A stretch of 64,000 bases of DNA, from assembly GCF_001298525.1 (NCBI RefSeq), contig NZ_CP012678.1, positions 1,922,001 to 1,986,000 of the forward strand, read 5' to 3'. Under the pieces are notes generated by a model, which was not told the DNA's origin, made no database searches, and saw nothing but the letters and a program-made list of their open reading frames with translations. The DNA is from Psychrobacter urativorans. Its GTDB lineage: Bacteria; Pseudomonadota; Gammaproteobacteria; Pseudomonadales; Moraxellaceae. A program made the translations under genes and the position numbers. Of the stretch, positions 29,280-39,083 are shown one piece after another (position 1 is the stretch's first letter; each line of letters starts with the position of its first letter).

Positions 29280-32200
29280 ATGGAGTTTACCTTTAGCATG
29301 GCATACAAAAAACGCTTTGATACCAGTAGCGCCTATGGTCAGTTGATTATCTTGGTGTTTTTGCCCATTTGTGTGTTGGCGGCGGTCGGTGGTATTTTGG
29401 TGTTTTATGAAACCATGCGTGCCAGTGAGTCGGAGCAGAAAGCCTTGGCAGAAGCGGTATTGATTCGCTATAAACCCATGGTTACTGAGCTGATTCCAGA
29501 ATTACTGGAGCAAGAACGCCAACAATTAAAAGACAATGAAAAAACAGCGAAGCAAATCGTTGGTGGTGTCGCCTCTGTCAGTCAGACAGCACTTGAAACC
29601 AGTATGAATCATGCGCAATTGCCAGTACCGCAAGTGCGCTCTGACCATTATATGGGTGCGCGTGGCGGCAGTTTGAGCAGTGCCGTCCTTTCAGAAGATG
29701 CACTGGGCGGAGTAAAAACACCAACGCCATCGAATGCGGTCATTATTGATGAGAAATTATCTATTGATAGCAATCAGCCCAATCCTAAAATTGCGCCACA
29801 AGGCGCGATGGCAACGCTGGTGGCGATTCGCGATAAGCTCAGTCGTATGCAGTCTGAACAACACGTACAGCGCATTGCCGTGATTAATGAGGATAATCAA
29901 GTATTGGCGACGGTGGGCTATGGTGTGAATGAGGTGTGGCCAATGATAGACACCTCGCAAAACTTTTTATCGCAGCAAGCAACCCCTATTGGAACGGCTT
30001 ATGGTAGTGCCTTGGGCGAATTTGAAGGGCAACGCTTGTGGCTGTTGGTCGATATGGACAATGAGCCGCTCTATATTGCGCGCTATCGTATTGCGATGGC
30101 ATTGGTCATTACGGGTTTATTGACTATTTTAATATTGTTATTGAGTCTCAATATCTACGCTAAGCGTTGGATTGCGCCTATATATGAGCTGCGATTGCAA
30201 TTACAACGTACCCATGTCGATAATTTATATAAGCCCATTCCAGTAGAATCTGATGGCGAGTTGAATTTATTACAACAAGATTTGGTTAAAACGTTACGGC
30301 GCTTACATGGTAGTTTTCAGGAGCTAAAAGATCACGCTGAACAAAGCGAAGATGATTTGCGTTTGGCATTTGATGAAATGGAAATGCAGAATATCTCTAT
30401 CCGTAATTCGCGTGATGCCGCCATTTCAACCAGCCAAGCCAAATCCGCATTTTTAGCCAATATCAGCCATGAATTGCGCACGCCATTGAACAGTATTGAC
30501 GGTTTTATTAATTTGCTGGCGCGTCATGGCGAGCTCAATGCAGAGCAAGACTTGTACGTGCAGACCATTCGTAAATCTTCCGCGCATCTGCTAGCCTTAG
30601 TCAACGATGTGCTTGATTTCTCTAAAATCGAAGCGGGTAAATTATTACTCGACCGCCATGAGTTTGACTTATATGACACCATTTATGATGTTGTTGATAT
30701 GCTCTCGCCGGTGTCGGCAGAAAAAGGCTTGCGCGTCGCAGTATTGTTTTATAACGATGTGCCGATGCGTATCGTTGGCGATGCGCTACGCCTCAAACAA
30801 GTGCTGACCAATATCGTTGGTAATGCCATTAAATTTACCGATACTGGCGATGTGGTGGTACGTGTCAGCTTGGACGATTATCAAGACAATTATCTGATGA
30901 TAAGTGTGCAAGATAGTGGCAAGGGCATTTCTGCTGCCGATCAAAAAATGCTATTCCAAAGCTTTAGCCAAGGCGACCCCTCGATTACCCGTCAATATGG
31001 TGGTAGTGGACTGGGCTTAGTTATTTCTAAACAATTAACCCGCTTGATGGGCGGTGACATTGGTTTTTATGACAATGCGCAAGAGAATATTGCCAATCAA
31101 GGCGCGACCTTTTGGTTTCGGATGCCAACCCATGTCGATGTGCTAGAGGCAGAAACGGGTCAAACCATTCCCTTGCCGGTGTTAGCGCCGCTTGCTAGCC
31201 CGACCGATGAATTTCATGTTTTGGTATGGATTAATCATGCGGCATCACGCCAAGTATTAAAAGCAAGCTTGCAAAATTTGCCTATTCATTTGACCCAAGC
31301 CAATTCTTTACCTGGTGTGCTTGAATCGCTAAAAGAGCGCGGTAATTATTGGGATTGGGTGATTGTCGATAATGATACCCAAGACGACATGATGGCGCTG
31401 CTCAAGCAAATCCGCCTGCATTATCAAGGTAAATTGGCGGTTTTTGGTTATCAAGTTGCCGCTGACCAAGCACTACTCAACCGTTATCACGCTAATATAT
31501 TGTACGAGCCACTCGATAAGCGCCAACTGTATGCCATGCTCGATACGCAAAAGAAAACCGTGCCGGTACAAAACCAAATGCCGCGTTGGCATGGGGTGAC
31601 CGTATTGGCAGTGGATGACCACTTGCCTAATCTGTTAGTTTTGGATGCGCTGCTCAGCGAGTTTGGTGTCAATGTCATCACCGCCAATAGCGGTTTTGAG
31701 GCGATTGAGATGATTAGTAAACAACAAACCAAAAATAATAAAACCTCAAAAACGACGCAGCAAAGCCTCTCTAATAAAACCCAAATTTCTAAAGCAGAAG
31801 CCCGTGCCCAAGTCAGTAAAACCGCGACTAACGCTAATAACGTTAATGTTTCGAGTGGCACAGAGGACAAAAACCGTACCGATGATAAAGACCGCATTGA
31901 CCTGATATTTATGGACATTCAAATGCCGCGTATGTCAGGGCGTGAAGCGGCAGAGCAAATTCGCAATATTGAAAATCCTGAGCATCGTATTCCTATTATT
32001 GCCTTAACCGCGCATGGATTATCGGATGAGCGCGACAAACTGCTTGCCAGTGGTATCGATGATTATGTCGGTAAGCCGATTAGTCAGCCGCAACTGCTAC
32101 AAGTGCTGCAAAAATGGCTGAATCGCCCAGCCACGTCCGAGCGTTATACCGCGCCGAATGCGGTAGTTATGAATACGGATACGCAAACGGTGACCGAAGC

Positions 32201-33029
32201 GCAACCATCATCCCAACCCGCATTACAACATGCATTGGCGCCAGAAACTGCCCCTCACTTGCTGGCTGCACCAAAGTTATTAACCCAAAATCCAGCAGCG
32301 AATAATGCTAATAAGGATTATCGTGCTACCAACGTGCCAACCAGTACAAGAAAGCCTGGTATGCCCAAGGATAATAATATATCGCGCCCGCTTTCTCTCA
32401 AAAAAATTCGTGACAACTATCTACGTGACAGCCAACCGCGTGATGACTATCTGCGTGAACCTCAACGCATCACCCAGCCACGCTATCAAGGATTGCATTA
32501 TCAAGGTCACCCACAAGACCCAGTAACAGATGCGGTATATGCCTCAGTTACTGAGGAAGATAACCCGTTGCTAATGCAACAGTCACAAGAAAGTATATTA
32601 AAAAGTAGCGCTATCGACGACTTAGAAATTTTAGACTGGCAAGATGCTTTAACGCGTTCAGCCAATAAACCAGATTTGGCGGCCACCCTGATAATTATGA
32701 TGCTCGATACCATTGTTAAGGAAAAGGAAGCATTGGCACAAGCATGGCAAGATCGTGACCGTAATGAGCTTAGCCAAATTGCCCATCGTATCTTGGGCGC
32801 GAGCCGTTATACCGGCGTGCCGCAACTGCGCCAAGCCAGTCAAGACTTGGAAGATAAGTGTTTGCTTAACATTCAACATACCACGCCGGCACAATTCGCG
32901 ATGCTCAAGCCTTATTATGAGACGTTATTACTGGCGCTTACCAATTTACAAACGCTTGATTTAACCCCTTATCCAGAGTTGGGCTTTCATCGTCTTAGTG
33001 AAAATGATATGGCATGGAAAATGATTTAA
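29280..33029 (+). CDS. gacS: BarA/GacS-type tripartite hybrid sensor histidine kinase
   Basis: A 1249-residue membrane kinase. TM1 is about residues 22-44, the periplasmic part 45-265, TM2 266-292, then a HAMP region, HisKA with H397 in ANISHELRTPLN, and HATPase_c (NIVGNAIKFTD, DSGKGI, GGSGLGLVIS). A degenerate receiver-like part is followed by a true receiver with D779/D780 and phospho-acceptor D879 in FMDIQMPRM. A C-terminal Hpt carries H1169 in AHRILGASRYTGV. This is the BarA/GacS layout that phosphorylates GacA/UvrY and drives Rsm/Csr small RNAs. The 100-residue gap between D779 and D879, against about 45 normally, reveals a K/S/T/N-rich insert. A second long polar linker precedes Hpt. 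Confidence 0.93.
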   Translation: MEFTFSMAYKKRFDTSSAYGQLIILVFLPICVLAAVGGILVFYETMRASESEQKALAEAVLIRYKPMVTELIPELLEQERQQLKDNEKTAKQIVGGVASVSQTALETSMNHAQLPVPQVRSDHYMGARGGSLSSAVLSEDALGGVKTPTPSNAVIIDEKLSIDSNQPNPKIAPQGAMATLVAIRDKLSRMQSEQHVQRIAVINEDNQVLATVGYGVNEVWPMIDTSQNFLSQQATPIGTAYGSALGEFEGQRLWLLVDMDNEPLYIARYRIAMALVITGLLTILILLLSLNIYAKRWIAPIYELRLQLQRTHVDNLYKPIPVESDGELNLLQQDLVKTLRRLHGSFQELKDHAEQSEDDLRLAFDEMEMQNISIRNSRDAAISTSQAKSAFLANISHELRTPLNSIDGFINLLARHGELNAEQDLYVQTIRKSSAHLLALVNDVLDFSKIEAGKLLLDRHEFDLYDTIYDVVDMLSPVSAEKGLRVAVLFYNDVPMRIVGDALRLKQVLTNIVGNAIKFTDTGDVVVRVSLDDYQDNYLMISVQDSGKGISAADQKMLFQSFSQGDPSITRQYGGSGLGLVISKQLTRLMGGDIGFYDNAQENIANQGATFWFRMPTHVDVLEAETGQTIPLPVLAPLASPTDEFHVLVWINHAASRQVLKASLQNLPIHLTQANSLPGVLESLKERGNYWDWVIVDNDTQDDMMALLKQIRLHYQGKLAVFGYQVAADQALLNRYHANILYEPLDKRQLYAMLDTQKKTVPVQNQMPRWHGVTVLAVDDHLPNLLVLDALLSEFGVNVITANSGFEAIEMISKQQTKNNKTSKTTQQSLSNKTQISKAEARAQVSKTATNANNVNVSSGTEDKNRTDDKDRIDLIFMDIQMPRMSGREAAEQIRNIENPEHRIPIIALTAHGLSDERDKLLASGIDDYVGKPISQPQLLQVLQKWLNRPATSERYTAPNAVVMNTDTQTVTEAQPSSQPALQHALAPETAPHLLAAPKLLTQNPAANNANKDYRATNVPTSTRKPGMPKDNNISRPLSLKKIRDNYLRDSQPRDDYLREPQRITQPRYQGLHYQGHPQDPVTDAVYASVTEEDNPLLMQQSQESILKSSAIDDLEILDWQDALTRSANKPDLAATLIIMMLDTIVKEKEALAQAWQDRDRNELSQIAHRILGASRYTGVPQLRQASQDLEDKCLLNIQHTTPAQFAMLKPYYETLLLALTNLQTLDLTPYPELGFHRLSENDMAWKMI

Positions 33030-33183
33030 CTTCAACCATATTTTGAGCATAAGTTCTGTATCAATGATAGCTGATGATAACGATGGCTCATAAGTGTCAA
33101 ATCTTTACAGTCAGTTATTGATACGGCAGCGATGATATAAGGCTGTTAACATTGACTCATTATTTTTGCTGTTAAGGACTGTC

Positions 33184-33996
33184 ATGCACGCTGTCGCTAC
33201 CTATCAATATCAAACCTTACAAGTGAGCATTGCCCAAGCTGTTTTAACCGTTACCTTAAATCGTCCGCATAAAAAAAATGCTATGAGTTTTGAGATGATG
33301 CAGGAGCTGCTTGCGGTGGCATCGCGGATTCGTAAAGATAAAACGCTGCGTGCGGTCATTATTAATGGCGCTGGCGAAACCTTTTGTGCCGGTATTGATT
33401 TGAGTGATTTGAACCAACCCAAAAACCAAGCCTTTGCTTTATGGGAATTGATAAAACCGTGTCAAAGTCTATTTCAGCGCGTTTGTCTAGTGTGGCGAGA
33501 GGTGCCAATGCCGGTTATTGCGGTGTTAGAAGGACATTGCATTGGCGCAGGTTTACAATTAGCGTTGGCTTGCGATATGCGCATTAGTACGCTTGATTGT
33601 CAATTATCTATTATGGAAGCGAAGTGGGGTTTGGTGCCAGATATGGGTTTGACCCAGTCAGCGCTTGGTGTAGTACGTGCCGATGTGCTCAAAGAATTGG
33701 CAATGAGCGCCAGAGTGATTGATGCCACAGAAGCCGCGCGTCTAGGTCTGATTAGTCATTGTAGTGATGCGCCATTCGCCTACGCGCAAACCCTTGCTGC
33801 TGAATTTGCAGCACGTTCTCCTGATGCGGTACTGGCGAGTAAACGGATCATTAATGCGATGCATCAACAATCCGCCATAACCCTATATCAAGAAAAATTA
33901 TGGCAAATAAAACTGCTGCTCGGGCGTAACCGTAAACTTGCGCTCAAAAAAGCCAAGCAAGCCAGCACCGTATTTACTAGCCGCCAATTTCGCTAA
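33184..33996 (+). CDS. enoyl-CoA hydratase/isomerase family protein
   Basis: A 270-residue crotonase-fold protein. The oxyanion-hole segments are GAGETFCAGIDLSDL and GHCIGAGLQLALACD, followed by EAKWGLVPDMG, where the family glutamate is replaced by a nearby acidic pattern. SARVIDATEAARLGLIS completes the fold. Such enzymes hydrate or isomerise enoyl-CoA in fatty-acid or aromatic-acid breakdown. The exact substrate cannot be told. The frame opens at a TTG at 33166, but the ATG at 33184 follows AAGGACTGTC and was chosen. It is a single-gene unit ended by a strong terminator. Confidence 0.88.
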   Translation: MHAVATYQYQTLQVSIAQAVLTVTLNRPHKKNAMSFEMMQELLAVASRIRKDKTLRAVIINGAGETFCAGIDLSDLNQPKNQAFALWELIKPCQSLFQRVCLVWREVPMPVIAVLEGHCIGAGLQLALACDMRISTLDCQLSIMEAKWGLVPDMGLTQSALGVVRADVLKELAMSARVIDATEAARLGLISHCSDAPFAYAQTLAAEFAARSPDAVLASKRIINAMHQQSAITLYQEKLWQIKLLLGRNRKLALKKAKQASTVFTSRQFR

Positions 33997-34087
33997 TAGC
34001 ATCGTTCTACGTACATTATAAATACGTTAACGCTGTCGTTTTTACGTGAAGGCGACTTGCTGAACTTTATATACTTATTGAAATATA

Positions 34088-34140
34088 AGCAGACAGCGTT
34101 ATATCAGATAGTATGATATAACGCTGTCTGCTATTTTTTT
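34088..34140 (+). terminator. very stable rho-independent terminator after the enoyl-CoA hydratase gene
   Basis: A perfect 19-bp stem (34088-34106 with 34114-34132) around GATAGTA, followed by seven T. One of the longest uninterrupted stems in the window. Confidence 0.93.
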
Positions 34141-34195
34141 CTTTGTATTAGCACTAAATCGATACCCTAACACTTTAATCATCATGGTCTAAAAT

Positions 34196-35455
34196 ATGTC
34201 TGTTCCAAAATCTACCCCGCCGCACCAATCTACCGCCTCAACTCGTGTACGCTCAGCGGAGCTACCTATTGCATGGATTATGATGCTTGGGTTGATTGTT
34301 GCCGTTGGACCGTTATCAATCGATATGTATTTGCCAGCGCTACCGTCAATGGCAAAGGATTTTGGCGTACCGACTGCCTTTATTGCCAACTCAGTTCCCG
34401 CTTATTTTGTGGGTTTGGTGTTTGGGCAATTATTTTATGGACCACTCAGCGATCGGATAGGGCGCGTTAAACCGCTATATTTTGGCATGATTTTATATGT
34501 TATCGCCTCAGTGCTTTGTGCAACCACCAATAATGAATATGTACTCTTTGCAGGGCGTACTTTACAGGCGCTTGGCGCGTGTGTCGGGGCAGTTGTTACG
34601 CGCGCGGCGATTCGGGATCGTCTCACAGCAAGACAGACAGCAAAAGCCTTTTCGATCATGATATTAGTTATGGGCTTAGCGCCCATCTTAGCGCCTTCAC
34701 TGGGGGCGCTATTTTTACAGTTCTTTAGTTGGCATTCTATCTTTTGGTTTTTAGCGGCATTTGGCTTACTCAATTTATTATTAACTAAGTTTTTCTTTTT
34801 TGAAACTCTGACCGAAGAAAATCGTAACGTCCGTCCGGCTAAAGAAGTGCTCAGCCAGTATTGGGACTTATTAAAAGACCCTACGTTCAATTATCCAGCC
34901 ATTGGTGGCGGTCTACTAATGGGCGCGATGTTTGTCTATATCAGCGCCGCTTCTGAGTTAATTATGGATACCTATGGTATGTCATCGACACATTTTGGTT
35001 GGATTTTTGGGATGAATGCTGCAGGATTTGTGGGCTTGACCCAGCTTAATCAGTGGCTTACCAATCGTTTCCGTATCCTTAGTATCTTACGTTTTGGGGC
35101 GATGATGCAGGTCATTGCGTCGGCAGGCTTGTTTATTCTAGGTCTTATTTTCGGCATTGATGCGTGGTTACCATTAGTATTGGTTTGTATTTTCTTCTGT
35201 ATTTCTGGTCTTGGCTTGACGCAGCCAAACTCATCCGCCATTGCACTGGCGTTTCAAAAGCAGCGTGCTGGCATGGCAAGTGCGCTACAAGGCTCGCTGA
35301 TGTTTTCAGTGGGTATTTTTGGCGGCTTATTACTCAATCTCTTCCCTGTTAATCCCGTACTTAAAATTGGTATTACGATGTTTTTGCTGATGAGTCTCGG
35401 CTGTCTGTTAATTTGGCGTATTGATCGGAATCTAAATCTTGATGATGCAGAATAG
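34196..35455 (+). CDS. Bcr/CflA-family multidrug efflux MFS transporter
   Basis: A 419-residue inner-membrane antiporter with 12 predicted helices. The start of helix 1 (GLIVAVGPLSIDMYLPALPS) and the motif A loop GPLSDRIGRVKPLYFGM are diagnostic for the Bcr/CflA drug-resistance branch. ALGACVGAVVTRAAIRD is the conserved helix 4 region. Bcr members export bicyclomycin, sulfonamides or other small molecules, sometimes dipeptides or cysteine. The substrate here is unknown. It is on the same strand as, but terminated separately from, the upstream gene, and no regulator adjoins it. Confidence 0.93.
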   Translation: MSVPKSTPPHQSTASTRVRSAELPIAWIMMLGLIVAVGPLSIDMYLPALPSMAKDFGVPTAFIANSVPAYFVGLVFGQLFYGPLSDRIGRVKPLYFGMILYVIASVLCATTNNEYVLFAGRTLQALGACVGAVVTRAAIRDRLTARQTAKAFSIMILVMGLAPILAPSLGALFLQFFSWHSIFWFLAAFGLLNLLLTKFFFFETLTEENRNVRPAKEVLSQYWDLLKDPTFNYPAIGGGLLMGAMFVYISAASELIMDTYGMSSTHFGWIFGMNAAGFVGLTQLNQWLTNRFRILSILRFGAMMQVIASAGLFILGLIFGIDAWLPLVLVCIFFCISGLGLTQPNSSAIALAFQKQRAGMASALQGSLMFSVGIFGGLLLNLFPVNPVLKIGITMFLLMSLGCLLIWRIDRNLNLDDAE

Positions 35456-35941
35456 CGGAGTACTGCCTACAGATAAGTCGCAGTGGCTATTAAAAAAATG
35501 AAATTTTGTCGTTGCTTTTATCACATCACTTAAGTATTATCTAATGTAAAGTTATGTATTAATTGTACGTTTATTATAAAAATAACATTACTAGAATATA
35601 ACGGAACTCTATTAACGCTATGTCTTCTTGAAGAATAAGCTAATCAGTACTTCTTTAATACCAAAGCAAATATTTTTTCTTATTATTTTTCATATTATCC
35701 TGTCTCTTTACCTAAACACTGCTTAAGCGTTAACAAGGCGCTTGAGCAGTGCTGACTATATTTACTCTTACAAACGACAATAAGACTCAGCCCATACCTT
35801 ACTTAGCTTTAATTGAAAGCCACCATAACGAGTACGATGCGGTTGCTCTTTCTTTCTGTCGATTATAATAACGTTAATACTATCAATAAATTAGGTTTTA
35901 CCACCTCATTTTTATTCTCTAATTGAACAAGGAAGTTAATT
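35456..35941. other. 486-base intergenic region before the CheA-like operon
   Basis: AT-rich, with no convincing frame. The main structure is the hairpin at 35717-35751 described separately. The final part carries AAGGAAG at 35930-35936, the ribosome-binding site of the kinase gene. No clean -35/-10 pair was identified. Confidence 0.4.
35717..35751. other. long inverted repeat upstream of the CheA-like operon
   Basis: CACTGCTTAAGCG and CGCTTGAGCAGTG form a 13-bp stem with one wobble around a 9-base loop. There is no T run after it on either strand, so it is not a standard terminator. It lies about 260 bases after the transporter stop and 190 before the kinase start, so it could be a regulator site, a leader hairpin or a processed 3' end. 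Confidence 0.65.
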
Positions 35942-38164
35942 ATGGATGTGCCGTCAAGGTCGAATTTAGACATCCCTAAAAGTCGTTATACCGCCATTAT
36001 TGTCTCTGTTGTTATTTTCTTATTATTAACCTCAGGGGTTCTAATCACCAGTATTTATAACTCACTTAAAATCCGTGATTTGCGTGCCGGCACAGCGTTA
36101 AGTGCCAACTTACGTAGTGATATTCCACGGCTGACACAAGAGATATATCTACTAAACACTATGCGAGAGCAAAAACAGCTTGCCGCTGAGCTTGCTATTC
36201 AAACGACCAAAGTCAATAAATTGGCTGAATCGATTGATGCTGAGGTGAAAACACTGGTTGATGGTGGTAAAGTTAATATTCGAGACGAAGAAGATGTCTA
36301 TAAGCCCTCACAAAAAGCAGATCAGCTTGAGTATGTGCAAAAGACATCAACGCTATGGGCGCCTTATAAAGCGGCATTAGGGCGATTTGTTATTGCTGAT
36401 ACGTCTTTAAATGCCAGTGCACTTGAAAATGAATTTGGCGATGCAAGCCAAGGTATTTATAATAATGCAACGGGCTTGACCGACAGCTTAAGTGGTGAAA
36501 ACGGGCAACGTGCTTCTTTCTTAAGAAACTTGCAGGTCTTTGGTATCTCATTTGCGATTATCTATTTTATCGTGTTCGTACTGTACTTTGTTCGTCGCCT
36601 AAAAGCTTCGGATGAAGAGCTGATTAGTGCGCGTCGCGAAACGCAAGAGATTATGGAAACCGTTAGTACAGGTTTGTTCTTGCTTGATAAAGACCTCAAT
36701 ATCGGTCAGCAGTACTCAACGGCTTTAACCAAAATTATTGGCTCTGACCGCTTAGGTGGTGAGAACTTTGCCAGCGTTCTACGTGGTCGTATTTCTGATA
36801 AAGACCTCAACACGACGCGCCAGTTCATTGAACAGCTATACAATCCTCGTGTGAAAGAAAAACTGGTTGAATCCCTAAATCCGTTGCATAAAGTGATGCT
36901 TCATGATACCTCTGGTGCTCAAGCGTCAGATAGCCGTTACTTAGACTTTAAGTTCTCACGCGTTTATGAAAATAAAGAAATTGCGCGTATTTTGGTGAAC
37001 GTGAGTGACGTATCGGATGCGGTTTATCTAGAGCAACGCCTAGAGAAAGAAAGTGCGCAAAACGACATGCAAATTGAGATGTTAACCACTATCTTGAACG
37101 TGAATCCAAAAATTATTAATGAATTTATCACGAATACTAAATTGCATATCGATAAGATGAATAATGTCCTAAAAAACCCAGGCAGCTCGCAATATGAGCT
37201 TGAAGGCAAACTTAGTGCTATTTATCGAGAGATGCATAGCCTAAAAGGTGAAGCCTCTGCCCTTAAATTGCACAGCTTTACAACCATTGCATCAGACGCC
37301 GAAGACAAGCTTAATGCGTTACAGAACCAAGGCAAACTTGGTGGTAATGATTTCCTACCCTTAGCCGTCAATCTGGATGAATTATTGAGTCTGTCGAATA
37401 CGATTGAAACCTTAGGTCAGCGTATTAATCAAGCCGCGCCTACTAGCATCTCTAATGTGAAAGCGACTACTGCACCTGTTGATAGAAATGAGTGGGATGA
37501 TTTTAATATTACCGACTCAAGTGTCAATAGTGCTGTAGATAATGCTGTCAGTGCGGATAACGGTTGGGATAGCGGTTTCAATAGTAATATTGATGTTGAG
37601 GATAACTCTGATAGTCATTTACTACCTTATTATCAAGATTTTGCGGCACAAATTGCTGCCAGACAAGGTAAACAAGTAGAGCTTAATATGACGTCGTTAG
37701 CTCATGTTGAGATACCAGTCCACCTTAAAAAAGCGGTTAAAGATATTAGCATTCAGCTATTACGTAATGCCGTCGTGCATGGTATTGAAGATGCTAATAC
37801 CCGTACGGCAGCGGGTAAACCTGCCACGGGTGTGATTGCCTTACAGATGAAGAATGATGGTCAAAACTTTACCATGACTTTAGAAGACGATGGTCAGGGC
37901 ATCAATTTTGATGGTATTCGTGACAAGCTCGTCGCTATGGGTCGTTTCGATGCTGCCGCTGCGCGCAACCTTGATCGTAATGAGCTGTTAAAGCAGTTGT
38001 TCTCGTCAGGCTTCTCAACTCGAGATGTCGCAGATGAAGATGGCGGTCGTGGTGTAGGCTTAGACATTATCAAAGCCCAAGTCAAAGAATACGATGGTAA
38101 GCTCAACGTGAATAGTGAATTTGGTAAAATGACACGTTTCGTCATCACCTTGCCTGCTGCTTAA
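35942..38164 (+). CDS. membrane CheA-like histidine kinase without CheW domain
   Basis: A 740-residue protein. TM1 is about residues 17-38, a periplasmic helical sensor 40-198, TM2 199-219, a PAS-like segment (TQEIMETVSTGLFLLDKD) near 235, an Hpt domain with H432 in MHSLKGEASALKL, a polar linker, then a CheA-class ATPase. That ATPase has the N box with N609 and H613 (LLRNAVVHGIE), G1 EDDGQGI (D649/D650) and G2 GGRGVGLDII. The N-box form and Hpt phosphosite are those of CheA, but the CheY-docking P2 and CheW-like P5 domains are missing and the protein has its own sensor. It should autophosphorylate H432 and pass the phosphate to the receiver encoded 21 bases downstream. Signal and output are unknown. 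Confidence 0.85.
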   Translation: MDVPSRSNLDIPKSRYTAIIVSVVIFLLLTSGVLITSIYNSLKIRDLRAGTALSANLRSDIPRLTQEIYLLNTMREQKQLAAELAIQTTKVNKLAESIDAEVKTLVDGGKVNIRDEEDVYKPSQKADQLEYVQKTSTLWAPYKAALGRFVIADTSLNASALENEFGDASQGIYNNATGLTDSLSGENGQRASFLRNLQVFGISFAIIYFIVFVLYFVRRLKASDEELISARRETQEIMETVSTGLFLLDKDLNIGQQYSTALTKIIGSDRLGGENFASVLRGRISDKDLNTTRQFIEQLYNPRVKEKLVESLNPLHKVMLHDTSGAQASDSRYLDFKFSRVYENKEIARILVNVSDVSDAVYLEQRLEKESAQNDMQIEMLTTILNVNPKIINEFITNTKLHIDKMNNVLKNPGSSQYELEGKLSAIYREMHSLKGEASALKLHSFTTIASDAEDKLNALQNQGKLGGNDFLPLAVNLDELLSLSNTIETLGQRINQAAPTSISNVKATTAPVDRNEWDDFNITDSSVNSAVDNAVSADNGWDSGFNSNIDVEDNSDSHLLPYYQDFAAQIAARQGKQVELNMTSLAHVEIPVHLKKAVKDISIQLLRNAVVHGIEDANTRTAAGKPATGVIALQMKNDGQNFTMTLEDDGQGINFDGIRDKLVAMGRFDAAAARNLDRNELLKQLFSSGFSTRDVADEDGGRGVGLDIIKAQVKEYDGKLNVNSEFGKMTRFVITLPAA

Positions 38165-38184
38165 TTAAGGACAATAAAGAAGCT

Positions 38185-38547
38185 ATGTATAAATTAATGA
38201 TTGTTGATGACTCCAATATTATTCGAAACCGCATCCAACGTGCCTATGACTCAGGAAAATTCCTCTTGGTTGCGACAGCGACCAGTGGTGTTCAAGCGAT
38301 TGAAAAATTTAATATTCATCGCCCTGATGTCATTACCATGGATTTGACCATGCCACAAATGGATGGTCTTGAATGTATCGAAAGAATTATAGCGATTGAC
38401 CCTGATGTGCGCATTTTGGTGGTGTCCGCCTTGTCTGACAAGTCCACTGGTATTGAAGCCTTATCGTTGGGCGCCAGTGGCTTTTTATGCAAGCCTTTTT
38501 CAGAAGAAGAGCTGGTAGAATCCTTGTATGAATTGATGCAAGACTAA
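38185..38547 (+). CDS. stand-alone response-regulator receiver protein (CheY-like)
   Basis: A 120-residue single receiver domain with no output domain. Acidic pair D8/D9 (MIVDDSN), phospho-acceptor D53 in TMDLTMPQMDG, the switch position S81 in VVSALS, and K103 in FLCKPF are all present. It resembles CheY/PatA-type receivers that act by protein contact. It lies 21 bases after the CheA-like kinase, its probable phosphodonor, and is followed by two CheX-type phosphatases, its probable off-switches. The absence of flagellar genes suggests a target other than the flagellar motor, which is inference. Confidence 0.92.
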   Translation: MYKLMIVDDSNIIRNRIQRAYDSGKFLLVATATSGVQAIEKFNIHRPDVITMDLTMPQMDGLECIERIIAIDPDVRILVVSALSDKSTGIEALSLGASGFLCKPFSEEELVESLYELMQD

Positions 38548-38593
38548 TACTATCAGGCGCCTTAAGTAGACACTTTATTAAAGAATAAAAACT

Positions 38594-39043
38594 ATGAAAG
38601 AACAAAAACTACAGATTTTTTTGAATATTATTACCAATTATTTTAAACAGTTTGGCGGTGAAGATCTGGTTGTCGATACCCCTTATTTGTTAGAAAATCA
38701 ACAACCAAAAGTTTATGATTATACTGGTGTGATTGGTATCTCAGGGGTGCAAAAAGGCGTGGTATATTTCACGGCGACACGTGATATATTGTCTCGTATT
38801 CTAGATAGTATGGGTGAACCGGATAAAAGTGAAGATAATTTTGTCGACCTTGCTGGTGAAGTGGCGAATACTATCGCGGGCAATGCTCGTACTGAGTTTG
38901 GTGCAAGTTTTCATATTTCTGTACCATTCGTCTTCAAAGGCTCACCGCAAAGTATTATTTTGCCTAGAGACGAACGCTCATTTATCATTCCCGTCGCATG
39001 GCAAGGTCAAGTCGGCGAAATTGTAGTTTGTTTGCAGAATTAA
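38594..39043 (+). CDS. CheX-type phosphatase, first copy
   Basis: A 149-residue protein of the CheX family, which dephosphorylates CheY-like receivers as a dimer. The signature DLAGEVANTIAGNA contains the E-x-x-N pair (E89, N92) that positions water and Mg2+ for hydrolysis. The fold order DYTGVIGISG, then GVVYFTATRDILSRIL, is typical of CheX. It starts 46 bases after the receiver gene and 40 before the second copy, so it is part of one operon. The partner is presumably the adjacent receiver. Confidence 0.85.
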   Translation: MKEQKLQIFLNIITNYFKQFGGEDLVVDTPYLLENQQPKVYDYTGVIGISGVQKGVVYFTATRDILSRILDSMGEPDKSEDNFVDLAGEVANTIAGNARTEFGASFHISVPFVFKGSPQSIILPRDERSFIIPVAWQGQVGEIVVCLQN

Positions 39044-39083
39044 AGGAAACACTCACAGATGATGAGTATGGACGATAACTATC

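Noticed and set aside
35942..38164. CheA of a classical chemotaxis system, or ChpA of the twitching system
   Set aside because: No P5/CheW-like domain, no multiple Hpt domains, no CheB, CheR, CheW or chemoreceptor gene nearby, and the protein has its own membrane sensor.
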